The translations under genes and the position numbers were made by a program. Shown one piece after another: positions 18,112 to 26,751 of a stretch of 64,000 nt of DNA (positions are counted from its first letter, which is position 1; each line of letters starts with the position of its first letter). This stretch comes from Deltaproteobacteria bacterium (GTDB lineage: Bacteria > Myxococcota_A > UBA796 > SXON01), in assembly GCA_947486185.1 (NCBI GenBank), contig CANKTH010000004.1, positions 1-64,000 of the forward strand. Direction: 5' to 3'. The notes beneath the pieces were generated by a model. That model was not told where the DNA came from, did not search any database, and was given only the letters and a program-made list of their open reading frames with translations.

Positions 18112-18879
18112 ATGTCGCGTGTGTCCGTGTCCTCTGCCCTCGTTTTTGCCGCGCTCGCGGCGTGCAGCTCCGGTGAAGAGGCCAGCGCGGTCGAGACCCT
18201 GATGCTCGCCTCGATAAGCGGCGAAGAAGATAGCATTTCACGGAGCGAGGCGGCGCCGGACGACCACCTGCCCTTCGAGCGCACCTGCGACGCGCCGGGC
18301 GCCTTCGACGAGCTGTTTGCCATGTACGACGAGGATCGTTCGGGCGCGCTCGGCAAGGGCGAGTCCGACGATGCCCGGGCCGACTGGCCGGTGAATCGTC
18401 ACCAGATGATGATGTTGGACGTCCTCCACCTTGTCTATGACACCGACAGCTCGGGTGAGTTGGACGATCCGGAGCGCGCGGTGCTGCTCGACGACTTCAC
18501 CGTACGTTGTGAGGTGATGCAGGCCCGCGTGATCGCCGAGTTTGACCTCGACGGCGACGGCGCCTTGTCGGACACCGAGGCGGAGACCGCCCATCAGACC
18601 CTCGAGGCGCGCCGACCCGAAGCCCAGGCCGAGCTGGAGGAACGCTGCGAGGGGGCAGGCGGCGGGGCAGCGGAAGGCGAGGAGGGCGCTGGCGATGCGG
18701 CTCGTCGAGGGGGGCCCGGAGCAGGGGGCGAGCCGCCTCCGAGCCCGCTCGCCGCGGAGTTTGACACGGATGGTGACGGCAGCCTGTCGGACACCGAGCG
18801 CGCGACGCTGGTGACGACGGTGCGTGAGCGGATCCGCGCCGGCGAGATGCCGGTCGCTCCTCCTGAAGGGACGCCGTAA
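18112..18879 (+). CDS. EF-hand calcium-binding lipoprotein
   Basis: This is a 255-residue lipoprotein starting MSRVSVSSALVFAALAAC (lipobox LAAC). It carries four EF-hand loops at roughly regular intervals: YDEDRSGALGKGE, YDTDSSGELDDPE, FDLDGDGALSDTE and FDTDGDGSLSDTE. The last two are canonical DxDxDG loops with the position-12 Glu. A Gly/Ala/Glu-rich spacer separates loops three and four. I infer calcium sensing or buffering outside the cytoplasm. It stands alone between a metallo-beta-lactamase gene and the M16 peptidase pair, in the same direction as both. Confidence 0.85.
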   Translation: MSRVSVSSALVFAALAACSSGEEASAVETLMLASISGEEDSISRSEAAPDDHLPFERTCDAPGAFDELFAMYDEDRSGALGKGESDDARADWPVNRHQMMMLDVLHLVYDTDSSGELDDPERAVLLDDFTVRCEVMQARVIAEFDLDGDGALSDTEAETAHQTLEARRPEAQAELEERCEGAGGGAAEGEEGAGDAARRGGPGAGGEPPPSPLAAEFDTDGDGSLSDTERATLVTTVRERIRAGEMPVAPPEGTP

Positions 18880-18946
18880 GGCGTGAACGCAGGCGAGTAG
18901 CGGGGGGAGGACGGCCTTGCCCGGGCGGAGCGGTTAGGGCCGCGGG

Positions 18947-20242
18947 ATGTGGTTTCTGCTCCAGAGCGCCCTCGCGGCGCCTTCCATTCCTTTCGAGAAG
19001 TTTGAGCTGGAAAACGGGCTGGATGTGATCCTCGCGCCCGACAGCTCGATCCCCTTTGTGCAGGTCAACGTGTGGTACCACGTGGGCTCGCGGAACGAGG
19101 TGGCCGGGCGCACCGGTTTTGCGCACCTGTTCGAACACCTGATGTTCCAAGGCAGCGCGAACGCGCCGGGTGAGTACTTCGCTCCGCTGCAGAAGATCGG
19201 CGCGCAGATCAACGGCACCACCAACATCGATCGTACCAACTACTTCGAGGGCATCCCGAGCCACCAGCTCCCGCTCGCGCTGTTCATGGAGAGCGACCGG
19301 ATGGGCTTCCTGCTCCCGGCGCTCGACGAGACCAAGCTCCTCAACCAGAAGGACGTTGTGCGTAATGAGCGCCGCCAAAGTTATGAAAACCGTCCCTATG
19401 GCATGGCGTGGCCCTGGCTGCTCGAGTCGGTCTACCCTGACGGGCATCCCTACCACACCGCCACGATCGGGCGGCACCAAGACATCGAGGCTGCCACGCT
19501 CGAGGATGTGAAGGCGTTTTTCCAGACCTGGTACCTGCCCAACAACGCATCGTTGGTGGTCTCGGGCGACTTCGAGCCGCGGGTGGTGCGCCCGTTGGTG
19601 AAGGAATGGTTCGGGGACCTGCCGCGGGGCCCGGCGCCGCCCAAGCAGGAGTTCAAGGTCGCGAAGCTGAAGAAAGACGTGATGGTCCGTAAAGAGTCGG
19701 ACGTACCGTTTGAGAAGGTGTGGATCGCGTGGCACACGCCGGCGGTGCTCCGGCCAGGTGACGCCGAGCTCGACCTCATCAGTCGGGTGCTGTCGGACGG
19801 TAAAGACAGCCGCCTCTACCGCCGGCTGGTGCGCGAGCTGCAGATCGCCCAGGACGTCGAGGCGTATCAGACCTCGTCCTACCTCCAGAGCATGTTCATC
19901 ATCGAGTCCACCGCGCAGCCGGGCCACACCGCGGCTGAGCTGGTGACGGCGATCGACGATGTGCTCGCCGACATGCGCAAGAACCCGGCCACCGCCGCGG
20001 AGCTCGCCGTTGCACGTACGAGCTTCGAGGTGGCGTTTTTCGACAACATCGCGACCATCGCGGGGAAGGCCAACCTCTTGAACAACTACAACTTCCTCAC
20101 CGGAGATCCGGGCTACCTCGAGGCGGATCTCGCCCGCTACCAGCTCGCGAGCCCGGGTAACGTAAGAGCGGCCTTCAAAAAGTACCTGGGTCGACCCCGG
20201 GTCGTGCTCGAGATCGTGCCGGCGAAGGCGGGTGCCCAATGA
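18947..20242 (+). CDS. M16 family zinc metallopeptidase, catalytic subunit
   Basis: This is a 431-residue exported peptidase with a short hydrophobic N-terminus (MWFLLQSALAAPS). The inverted zinc motif HxxEH is present as HLFEHLMFQGS near residue 60. The distal zinc Glu sits in the block NERRQSYENRPYG near residue 141. It is the size of the two-chain bacterial M16 enzymes (mitochondrial-processing-peptidase-like), in which one subunit carries zinc and the other does not. The next gene, overlapping by ATGA, encodes just such a zinc-lacking partner. I infer an obligate heterodimer acting on peptides in the periplasm. Confidence 0.9.
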   Translation: MWFLLQSALAAPSIPFEKFELENGLDVILAPDSSIPFVQVNVWYHVGSRNEVAGRTGFAHLFEHLMFQGSANAPGEYFAPLQKIGAQINGTTNIDRTNYFEGIPSHQLPLALFMESDRMGFLLPALDETKLLNQKDVVRNERRQSYENRPYGMAWPWLLESVYPDGHPYHTATIGRHQDIEAATLEDVKAFFQTWYLPNNASLVVSGDFEPRVVRPLVKEWFGDLPRGPAPPKQEFKVAKLKKDVMVRKESDVPFEKVWIAWHTPAVLRPGDAELDLISRVLSDGKDSRLYRRLVRELQIAQDVEAYQTSSYLQSMFIIESTAQPGHTAAELVTAIDDVLADMRKNPATAAELAVARTSFEVAFFDNIATIAGKANLLNNYNFLTGDPGYLEADLARYQLASPGNVRAAFKKYLGRPRVVLEIVPAKAGAQ

Positions 20243-21687
20243 GGCGCCTCAGCGTCGCCGGGATGCTCCTGGGTCTCGGCGTGATGTGGGCCACGATGCC
20301 GGGTTTTGCCGCGGATCGTAGCCAGCCGCCGCCGCCGACCGAGCCGCGCCCCTTTGTCCTGCCTGCGGTAGCCGAAGGCGCCTTGTCCAACGGGATCCGC
20401 GTGGTGGTGGTGGAGTCCCACGAGATCCCGTTTGTGTGGGTGACCCTGTCTATTTCGGCGAGCCCCGACCAGGATCCCGTCGGGAAGGAGGGCCTCGCGA
20501 TGATCACCCTCGATATGCTGAACGAAGGCGCCGGGGCCTATGACGCGGCGGGTCTCTCCGGCGCGCTCAAGGCCCTGGGCAGCAACCTGTCGAGCAGCGT
20601 CGGGTCGGACGGCGCCTCGGTGGGGATCCGGAGCTTGAGCCGCAACCTGGGGGCCACGCTGGATCTGATGGCAGACGTCGTGCTCAAGCCGGGCTTTCCC
20701 GCCTCGGAGTGGGAGATCCTCCAGAAACAGTACCTCGCCAGCCTCCAGACGGATCGTTCCGACCCGAGCCTCATCGCGGCGCGGCTCTTGGAGCAGCGGG
20801 TCCACGGGCAGAGCTACCGGGGTCGCCAGCTCACGGAGGCCAGCGTCAAGGCTATCGATCCCGCGGCGATGCGCGGTTGGTACGACAAGGAGCTGGGCCC
20901 CGCCCGCGCTACCCTGCTGGTGGGGGGTGATACGACCCTCGCTCAGGTGTTGCCCGAGCTGGAGCGCCGCTTTGGCGGCTGGAAGGGCGCGGCGGGCGCG
21001 GTTGAGCCGCTGGGCGCGGTGCCGCCAGTCACGCAGAACACCCTGTTCGTGGCCCACAAAGCGGGCGCCGCCCAGTCGGTGATCCAGGCCGAGGTCTACG
21101 TCGCGGCGCCGACCGACGCCGACTACTTCCCGCTCGTGGTCGCCAACCACGTGATGGGCGGGCAGTTCGCCTCGCGGATCAACCTCAACCTCCGCGAAAA
21201 GAACGGGTACACCTATGGCGCACGCTCGTCGGTGGCCTTCGACCGGCGCGGCGCCCGGCTCTCGGTGTCCACCTCGGTCAAGACCGACGTCACCGCAGCC
21301 GCGATGAAGGAGCTGTTGTACGAGCTCAACGGGCCGAGCACCGGGCGGGCTTTTGACGCGACGGAGGTCGCGGACGCGACGAGCGCTATCGTGTCGGCGC
21401 GGCCGCTCCGCTTCGAGAGCCCCGAGTACCTGCTTCGCCAACTCGAAAACATCAGCCGGTACAACCTGCCTTCCGACTGGGTCTCGACCTATGCGGCCAA
21501 CGTGGCGGCGGTCGACCCGCCCGCCGCGAACGACAGTTGGAGCCGGAGGATGACCCAGGACGGCGCGCTGCGGCCGATGGTCTGGGTGATCGTTGGTGAT
21601 CTCACGAAGATCCGGGAACCGCTGGCGGGCCTCGGCTTCCCGATGGTGGAGCTGGACGTCGACGGCGCCGAGCTCAAGGGCGGCTGA
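20239..21687 (+). CDS. M16 family non-catalytic partner subunit
   Basis: This is a 482-residue protein with a signal peptide (MRRLSVAGMLLGLGVMW...GFAA). It aligns in pattern with M16 peptidases, but where the zinc motif should be it reads GLAMITLDMLNEGAG, so HxxEH is absent. The C-terminal half keeps the substrate-grip block LREKNGYTYGARSSV, with the Arg/Tyr pair that non-catalytic M16 subunits contribute. The start overlaps the stop of the catalytic subunit (ATGA), typical of coupled heterodimer genes. Convergent with the larger M16 gene beyond it. Confidence 0.88.
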   Translation: MRRLSVAGMLLGLGVMWATMPGFAADRSQPPPPTEPRPFVLPAVAEGALSNGIRVVVVESHEIPFVWVTLSISASPDQDPVGKEGLAMITLDMLNEGAGAYDAAGLSGALKALGSNLSSSVGSDGASVGIRSLSRNLGATLDLMADVVLKPGFPASEWEILQKQYLASLQTDRSDPSLIAARLLEQRVHGQSYRGRQLTEASVKAIDPAAMRGWYDKELGPARATLLVGGDTTLAQVLPELERRFGGWKGAAGAVEPLGAVPPVTQNTLFVAHKAGAAQSVIQAEVYVAAPTDADYFPLVVANHVMGGQFASRINLNLREKNGYTYGARSSVAFDRRGARLSVSTSVKTDVTAAAMKELLYELNGPSTGRAFDATEVADATSAIVSARPLRFESPEYLLRQLENISRYNLPSDWVSTYAANVAAVDPPAANDSWSRRMTQDGALRPMVWVIVGDLTKIREPLAGLGFPMVELDVDGAELKGG

Positions 21688-21746
21688 GCGGGGAGTCGCG
21701 GCGCGGGGAGCTGTCCCCGCGTGCCAGGCTCACGGTCGTGCTGCGC

Positions 21747-24533
21747 TCAGGGCGCGGCGGGCAGGAGCACGAGCTTGAGGTGCTGGTCGGCGCGCAGGTA
21801 ACGTTGCGCCGCCTCGTGGAGCACGGTCGGGCTCAGACTGTTGTTTCGTGCGTCATAGTTGAGGACCTCCAGCGGGTCCTCACCGCGCTCCCAGGTGCCG
21901 ATCAGGGTGTCGCGCCAGAAGCTGTTGCTCCGGAGATCGACCTCACGCTCGCGCCGGTTCATCTCCTGGATGTTCTCCACCTCCTTCTGGGTAGGGGGGC
22001 TGTCGCGAAGCGTCTGCACCACCGCGGCGGCCGCCGCGCTCAGCTCGACTTCTCGGCCGGGATCGCAGGAGAACTGGATACGCAGCTCGTAGGTCTTGAC
22101 CGGAGCCCAGGTCGAGCTCGACGACACCGAGACCCCGTAGACCCCGCCGAGATCTTCGCGTAAGACCTCGCGGAGCCGGACCTTCAGCACCTCCTCGAGC
22201 GCCGACAGGCGGTTCCGCGCGAGCCAGCCACCGTCAAACTCGCCGTAGTAGCTCTGGTCCACGATAGCTTTGGGCTCAGAGCCGGCGCGCACCGTCTCGG
22301 TCAGCACGCCGCCCGCGCGACGGGCGCCGTCGTCTTTGGACAGCTCGATGCCAGGTTGGGTCGGGAGGCTGCCGAGGTAACGGGTCACCAGCGGCTCCAG
22401 GGCCGCGAGGTCCACCGCTCCGACGATGACAAAACGGAGATCGTCGGCGTCGGAGAAACGATCTCGGAAGAACGCGGCGCTCCGCTCAATCTGGATACGG
22501 TCGAGGTCGTCGGGGGTCCACGGGCGGTGCCGCAGGTGGCCACCCCAGAGCACCCGCTCGCGCGCGTCGCTGAACACCGCCGCGGGCGAGGCCAGCCGAT
22601 TCTGGAGCTCGATCTTACGTTTGGTGACGTAACGATCGAGCTCCGCGGGGTCGAAGCGCGGCGCGGTGAGCTGGAGATAGACGAGCTGGAACATCACCTC
22701 GAGGTCGCGCACGGTGGAGCGCGTCGAGAGGGACTCGGACAGCGCCCCGACGCCGGTCGTGAGCGACACCCCACGTCCAGCGAGCTTCTTCTGTAACGAG
22801 CGGGCGTCAAAGGAGCCCATGCCGGAGGCGCCCGACAGGGTCGCCGCGACCGAAGCCGAGAAGTAGTCCTCGTCGCTGGCCAGGGAGCTGCCGCCGCGGC
22901 TCTTCGCGCTCAACAACACCTGGTCGGCTTCAAAATCGGTGGGCTTGATCCAGAGCTCTACGCCGTTCTTGAGCACCCAGCGGGTCACCCCGAGTGGCGG
23001 GATCTCGCTCCGCTCCGCGATCTTTCCGGGGCGGGGCAGCGTCTCGAGCAGCGGCGCGTCCACCGCGTCGGCTTGGGGCGGCGCGACCTCTCGGAGGCGG
23101 GCCGCGGCCCAGGTCTCACGGAGCTGGCCCTCGGTCGGTGGGATCAACCCTGGCTTCTCGGGGAGGGTCAGCGTCATCATCTCGCTGCCATCCATCCACG
23201 TGCGGGCAAAAGTGTTGACGTCGTCCTGGGAGATCTGTTGGAGCAGGGCGCTGCTGATCCGGTAGTCGTTCTCGATGCCCGAGACACTCTCACCAAAGAG
23301 AAACGCGCGTTGAAGTTCGGCGACCCTGGTGTTCGAGTCGGTGGTGTCACGGCCCTGGTAGAGTGACTCCAGGTTGGCCGAGAGGGTCGCGCGGGCGCGA
23401 GCGAGCTCGGGCTCGGTGACGCCATACTTCTTCGCCCGGTTGATCTCGTCGAGCGCGGCGTCGATGCCCACCGAGATCCGGGTTGGATCGAGGGTGGCGG
23501 AGAGCTGGTCACTCACCTCCGTGGAGGTGAACCGTGACCAACCGACGGAGGCGCTGTGCCAGGGTCGGTCGCTCCGGGTGCGGTCGGCGAGGCGCTCGTT
23601 GACGGCCACGATCAGGAGCAGGCGCTTGAGTCCCTCTGAGACGCTTCCCCAGGTAGTCCCTTGGGGTTCGTCGGACTGGCACACCAGCGAGAGCTGGACC
23701 GACGTGAGCTCGGGGTCGGTCACGACCTTGACCCGCGGCTCGGCGACCGCGGGCATCGGGTAGCTGACCCGCTCGCGCCCCGGTTGGGCCGAGACGAGGG
23801 TCGAGAACTGTGCCTGGATCTGCGCCTCTACCTGTGCCGGATCGAAGTCGCCGACGGCGATCACCGCCATCAGCTCCGGCCGGTACCAATCGGTGTAGAA
23901 GCGCTTGACGGCCTCGGGCGTGAAGGCCTTGAGGCTGTCCTCGGTGCCGATTGGCAGGCGTTCCGGATAACGAGAGCCAGCGTACAACAACGGGAAGGTC
24001 TGGTCGAACACGCGGTTGCTCGCGCCCTGCCGGGTGCGCCACTCCTCGATCACCACGCCGCGCTCCTTCTCGATCTCCGCTGACTCCAACAACATCCCGC
24101 CTGCCTGGTCGCGCAGGACCACCAGGCCCTGGTCGAGCAGCTCCGGCTTGTCGGTGGGGACGGTGAGCTTGTAGATCGTCTCGTTGAAGCTGGTGGAGGC
24201 GTTGACATGGGCGCCGAACGCCATGCCGATCGACTCGAAGTAGCTGATCAGGCTGTTGCCGGGATAGTGTTGGGTCCCATTGAACGCCATGTGCTCCAGC
24301 ACGTGGGCGAGGCCCCGCTGGTCGTCGTCTTCCTGAGCGGAGCCTACGCCGACCACCAGGCGCAGCTCGGCGCGGGCAAGCGGCTGGCGATTGGTGGTGA
24401 CATACCAGCGGAGCCCGTTGGGTAGGACGCCGGAGCGGAGCGCGGGATCGGCGGGCAGCTCGGTTTCGGGCGGCGGGAGGGTCTCGGGGGCCGGGTGCCG
24501 CGGCGCACAGGTGAACAGGCAGAGGAGCAGCAT
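21747..24533 (-). CDS. Large M16 family zinc peptidase, PqqL-like, probable lipoprotein
   Basis: The 1729-residue ORF is cut to the ATG at 24533, giving 928 residues beginning MLLLCLFTCAPRH, a short hydrophobic leader with a Cys that could be lipidated (weak lipobox). The first M16 half has the zinc motif GLAHVLEHMAFNG and the distal EKERGVVIEEWR. The second half is the usual degenerate copy, with the grip block REDLGGVYGVSVSSS. Fused two-domain enzymes of this length are called PqqL-like. Everything upstream of 24533 in the same ORF is the antisense of two other genes. It is the third M16 protein within 6 kb, convergent with the two-subunit pair. Confidence 0.88.
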   Translation of the reverse strand: MLLLCLFTCAPRHPAPETLPPPETELPADPALRSGVLPNGLRWYVTTNRQPLARAELRLVVGVGSAQEDDDQRGLAHVLEHMAFNGTQHYPGNSLISYFESIGMAFGAHVNASTSFNETIYKLTVPTDKPELLDQGLVVLRDQAGGMLLESAEIEKERGVVIEEWRTRQGASNRVFDQTFPLLYAGSRYPERLPIGTEDSLKAFTPEAVKRFYTDWYRPELMAVIAVGDFDPAQVEAQIQAQFSTLVSAQPGRERVSYPMPAVAEPRVKVVTDPELTSVQLSLVCQSDEPQGTTWGSVSEGLKRLLLIVAVNERLADRTRSDRPWHSASVGWSRFTSTEVSDQLSATLDPTRISVGIDAALDEINRAKKYGVTEPELARARATLSANLESLYQGRDTTDSNTRVAELQRAFLFGESVSGIENDYRISSALLQQISQDDVNTFARTWMDGSEMMTLTLPEKPGLIPPTEGQLRETWAAARLREVAPPQADAVDAPLLETLPRPGKIAERSEIPPLGVTRWVLKNGVELWIKPTDFEADQVLLSAKSRGGSSLASDEDYFSASVAATLSGASGMGSFDARSLQKKLAGRGVSLTTGVGALSESLSTRSTVRDLEVMFQLVYLQLTAPRFDPAELDRYVTKRKIELQNRLASPAAVFSDARERVLWGGHLRHRPWTPDDLDRIQIERSAAFFRDRFSDADDLRFVIVGAVDLAALEPLVTRYLGSLPTQPGIELSKDDGARRAGGVLTETVRAGSEPKAIVDQSYYGEFDGGWLARNRLSALEEVLKVRLREVLREDLGGVYGVSVSSSSTWAPVKTYELRIQFSCDPGREVELSAAAAAVVQTLRDSPPTQKEVENIQEMNRREREVDLRSNSFWRDTLIGTWERGEDPLEVLNYDARNNSLSPTVLHEAAQRYLRADQHLKLVLLPAAP

Positions 24534-24600
24534 GGAGGGGTGTTTAATACGAAGGCGCGCACGAGCCCTGGCCGGGTCTCGCTTTTCGGGTACAATCCGA

Positions 24601-24609
24601 AGAGGAAGG
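24601..24609 (+). promoter_or_regulatory. Ribosome-binding site deciding the GTG start at 24615
   Basis: AGAGGAAGG lies 5 bases before a GTG that opens a clean lipobox (VLVWMLLAC). TACAAT at 24591 may be a -10 element. This supports the short start over the longest ORF, which overlaps the divergent M16 gene. Confidence 0.55.
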
Positions 24610-24614
24610 TCGTC

Positions 24615-25358
24615 GTGCTCGTGTGGATGCTGCTCGCGTGTAAAGAGGAGCCGGTGAAGGCGCCGGCCACCATGGAACAATTGGTGGTGTCCCTTCTCGT
24701 TGATTTTGCGACCGAGGGCGGTGATGCCGCCGCTGCGGAGCTCGGGGATTGGGCGCTCGCCCACGTCGATGACGGCGTAGAGAGCTACATGCTGTCCCCG
24801 CTGACGGAGGACGACATTGACGAGCTCGATCACCCGGAAGATCTGAGTCTTCCGGCGATGTTGGCGGGCGCGGCGCAGGCGCGGCTCGCGGGGGGCATGA
24901 GCGGCTACGTCGACACCGTCGCGATCCCTGACCAGACCTTTGTGGATCCCTCGGGCTATTCCAAGTGGGACCGCCGCATCCTCTCGGGCACCGAGGCCGA
25001 TTTCCTCGCGGGCGGGGAGCTCGCTACGGTCAGCGATGTGGTCAAGCAGACCCTGTGGATCGAGATCCCTTACGTGATGTACGAAGATTTCCGGTGGGTG
25101 GGCGGTAGCTCGGGGGAGATCCTGGTGTCTCGGAGCTGGATCCCGGAAGCCGGGTGGGACGAGAGCGGCGAGAACGGCGTGCTCGGCGGCTTCACCCTCG
25201 ATCTCTGGGTGCCGGACGGGGGCTCGATGATCTGGTTCACCGCTACGTGGACCATGGTACAGGCGGTCGTGGGGGACGACGAGTTCCTCTACGACCAGAC
25301 CATCGCGTCGATGTACACCATGTTCGAGACCCTCGAATCCTACGTCGGGGGGAGCTGA
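24615..25358 (+). CDS. Hypothetical lipoprotein
   Basis: This is a 247-residue protein starting at GTG with lipobox MLLAC followed by KEEPVKAP. I do not recognise a domain. The mature part is acidic, with helix-like N-terminal sequence (MEQLVVSLLVDFATEGGDAA) and a beta-rich C-terminal half containing several Trp (SKWDRRILSG, WTMVQAVVGDDEF). It is divergent from the M16 peptidase gene, with about 80 bases between starts, and precedes the amber-interrupted LTD gene. It is probably a surface or periplasmic lipoprotein of unknown role. Confidence 0.65.
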   Translation: MLVWMLLACKEEPVKAPATMEQLVVSLLVDFATEGGDAAAAELGDWALAHVDDGVESYMLSPLTEDDIDELDHPEDLSLPAMLAGAAQARLAGGMSGYVDTVAIPDQTFVDPSGYSKWDRRILSGTEADFLAGGELATVSDVVKQTLWIEIPYVMYEDFRWVGGSSGEILVSRSWIPEAGWDESGENGVLGGFTLDLWVPDGGSMIWFTATWTMVQAVVGDDEFLYDQTIASMYTMFETLESYVGGS

Positions 25359-25412
25359 GCGGGCTTGCTGGCGGACCGGATGGGTGGCATTCTGGCAACC
25401 CCTGGTTGGATC

Positions 25413-26711
25413 ATGTCCGTTCGCCGCTCGCTGTTCATTATCTCGCTCATGTTCCTCGCCGGCCCGTCCTGCCTGAGCACCCTCGACTAGGACGAAGAGG
25501 ACGAAGAGGACGAGGACGACGAGGAGGACAGCGACACCGACACTGACACCGACACCGACACCGACGCTGACACTGACGCGGTCGCCACCACCATCCCCGA
25601 AGTGCAGCGGGAGACCCACAGCGTCGGCACCCGGGTGAAGGTCACGGGGCTCATGGTCGGTTCCGCGACCGCCACGGGCTTTTTCCTCCTGGATGCTGCG
25701 GGAGGGCGAAACGGCGGCGTGTGGGTGTACCTCGATGGGATCCCGGCGCCCGACCTGCTCGAGGGCGACGAGGTCGAGGTCAAGGGCATCTACGAAGAAT
25801 ACACGTCGGGGGCCGGTACGTTGACCGAGATCAAGGTCTCGCGCCCGCCGGACATGTCGATCGGCCGCCGGGGGGTGGCGCTGCCGGATCCGGTGGTGGT
25901 CGAGGCCAGCGTGCTCGCTGATCCGGGGGCGGGGGAGCCCTTCGAGGCGACCCTGCTCCAGGTGCGCGACGTGGTGGTCGCTGATGCGAACGCGGGGAAC
26001 GGCGAGTGGCTCATCGACGATGGCGTCGTCGTCGACGATCTGTTCTACGCGCCTGCCGGGCTCCGCGACGGGCTCAGCTTGGAGTCGTTGACCGGCGTGC
26101 TCAATTACGCCTCGGGCTTCAAGATCGAGCCGCGTTACACCGAAGATCTCGTGCTTGGCACGTCGTCGCGCTGTAATGGCACCTTGTGCGCCGAAGACCT
26201 GCAACCCGGCGATCTGGTGATCTCCGAGGTGATGACCAACCCCGCGGCGTGTGACGACAACTATTGTGAGTGGGTCGAGGTCTACAACGCCTCGGGCCAA
26301 TCGGTGGACCTGATCGGCCTCACCGTGCGTGACGCCTCGGCGAGGGAGGGACTGGTAGACGCCTCCGTGGTGATCGCCGCGCGGGGCTACGCGGTGATCG
26401 GCAAATCCGACGCTGTGAGCTGGGCTTACCCCGACATGGTCCCCGGCGCCTGGTACGGTGGCTCGGTGGCGCTGGTCAACGACGGCCAGGGGACGGTCGC
26501 GGTGGTCAACCCGAGCACCGGCGCGGTGGTGGACCAGAGCGCGGAGTGGGGTGGCGGTACCGGGAACAGCAGCGGGGTGGCCTGGCAGCTTGACCCCAGC
26601 CGGTTGGACAGCAGCAGCAACGATGAGCCGGGGTCCTGGTGTGACGCCCAGTCCGTCTGGGGAAGCACCGACCGGGGGAGCCCGGGCGCAGCGAACCGTC
26701 CTTGTCCGTGA
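25413..26711 (+). CDS. OB-fold/lamin-tail-domain lipoprotein interrupted by an in-frame TAG
   Basis: From the ATG at 25413 the frame reads a signal with lipobox-like Cys (MFLAGPSCLSTLD), then TAG at 25488-25490. It then continues without a break: an acidic run (DEEDEEDEDDEEDSDTDTD), an OB-fold-like segment (GTRVKVTGLMVGSATATGFFLL...EGDEVEVKG), and a C-terminal lamin-tail domain (DLVISEVMTNPAA...CEWVEVYNASG). Gene callers would report only 25602-26711, from an unlikely GTG that drops the signal peptide. Only one base (GAG to TAG) separates this from an intact gene. It is either a recent nonsense mutation, an assembly error or a recoded codon. The intact product would be a secreted lipoprotein resembling parts of extracellular nuclease-associated proteins. 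Confidence 0.65.
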
Positions 26712-26751
26712 GCGGGCGCGGGAAAGGTGGCTTACACCTTCCCGGAGGCGC

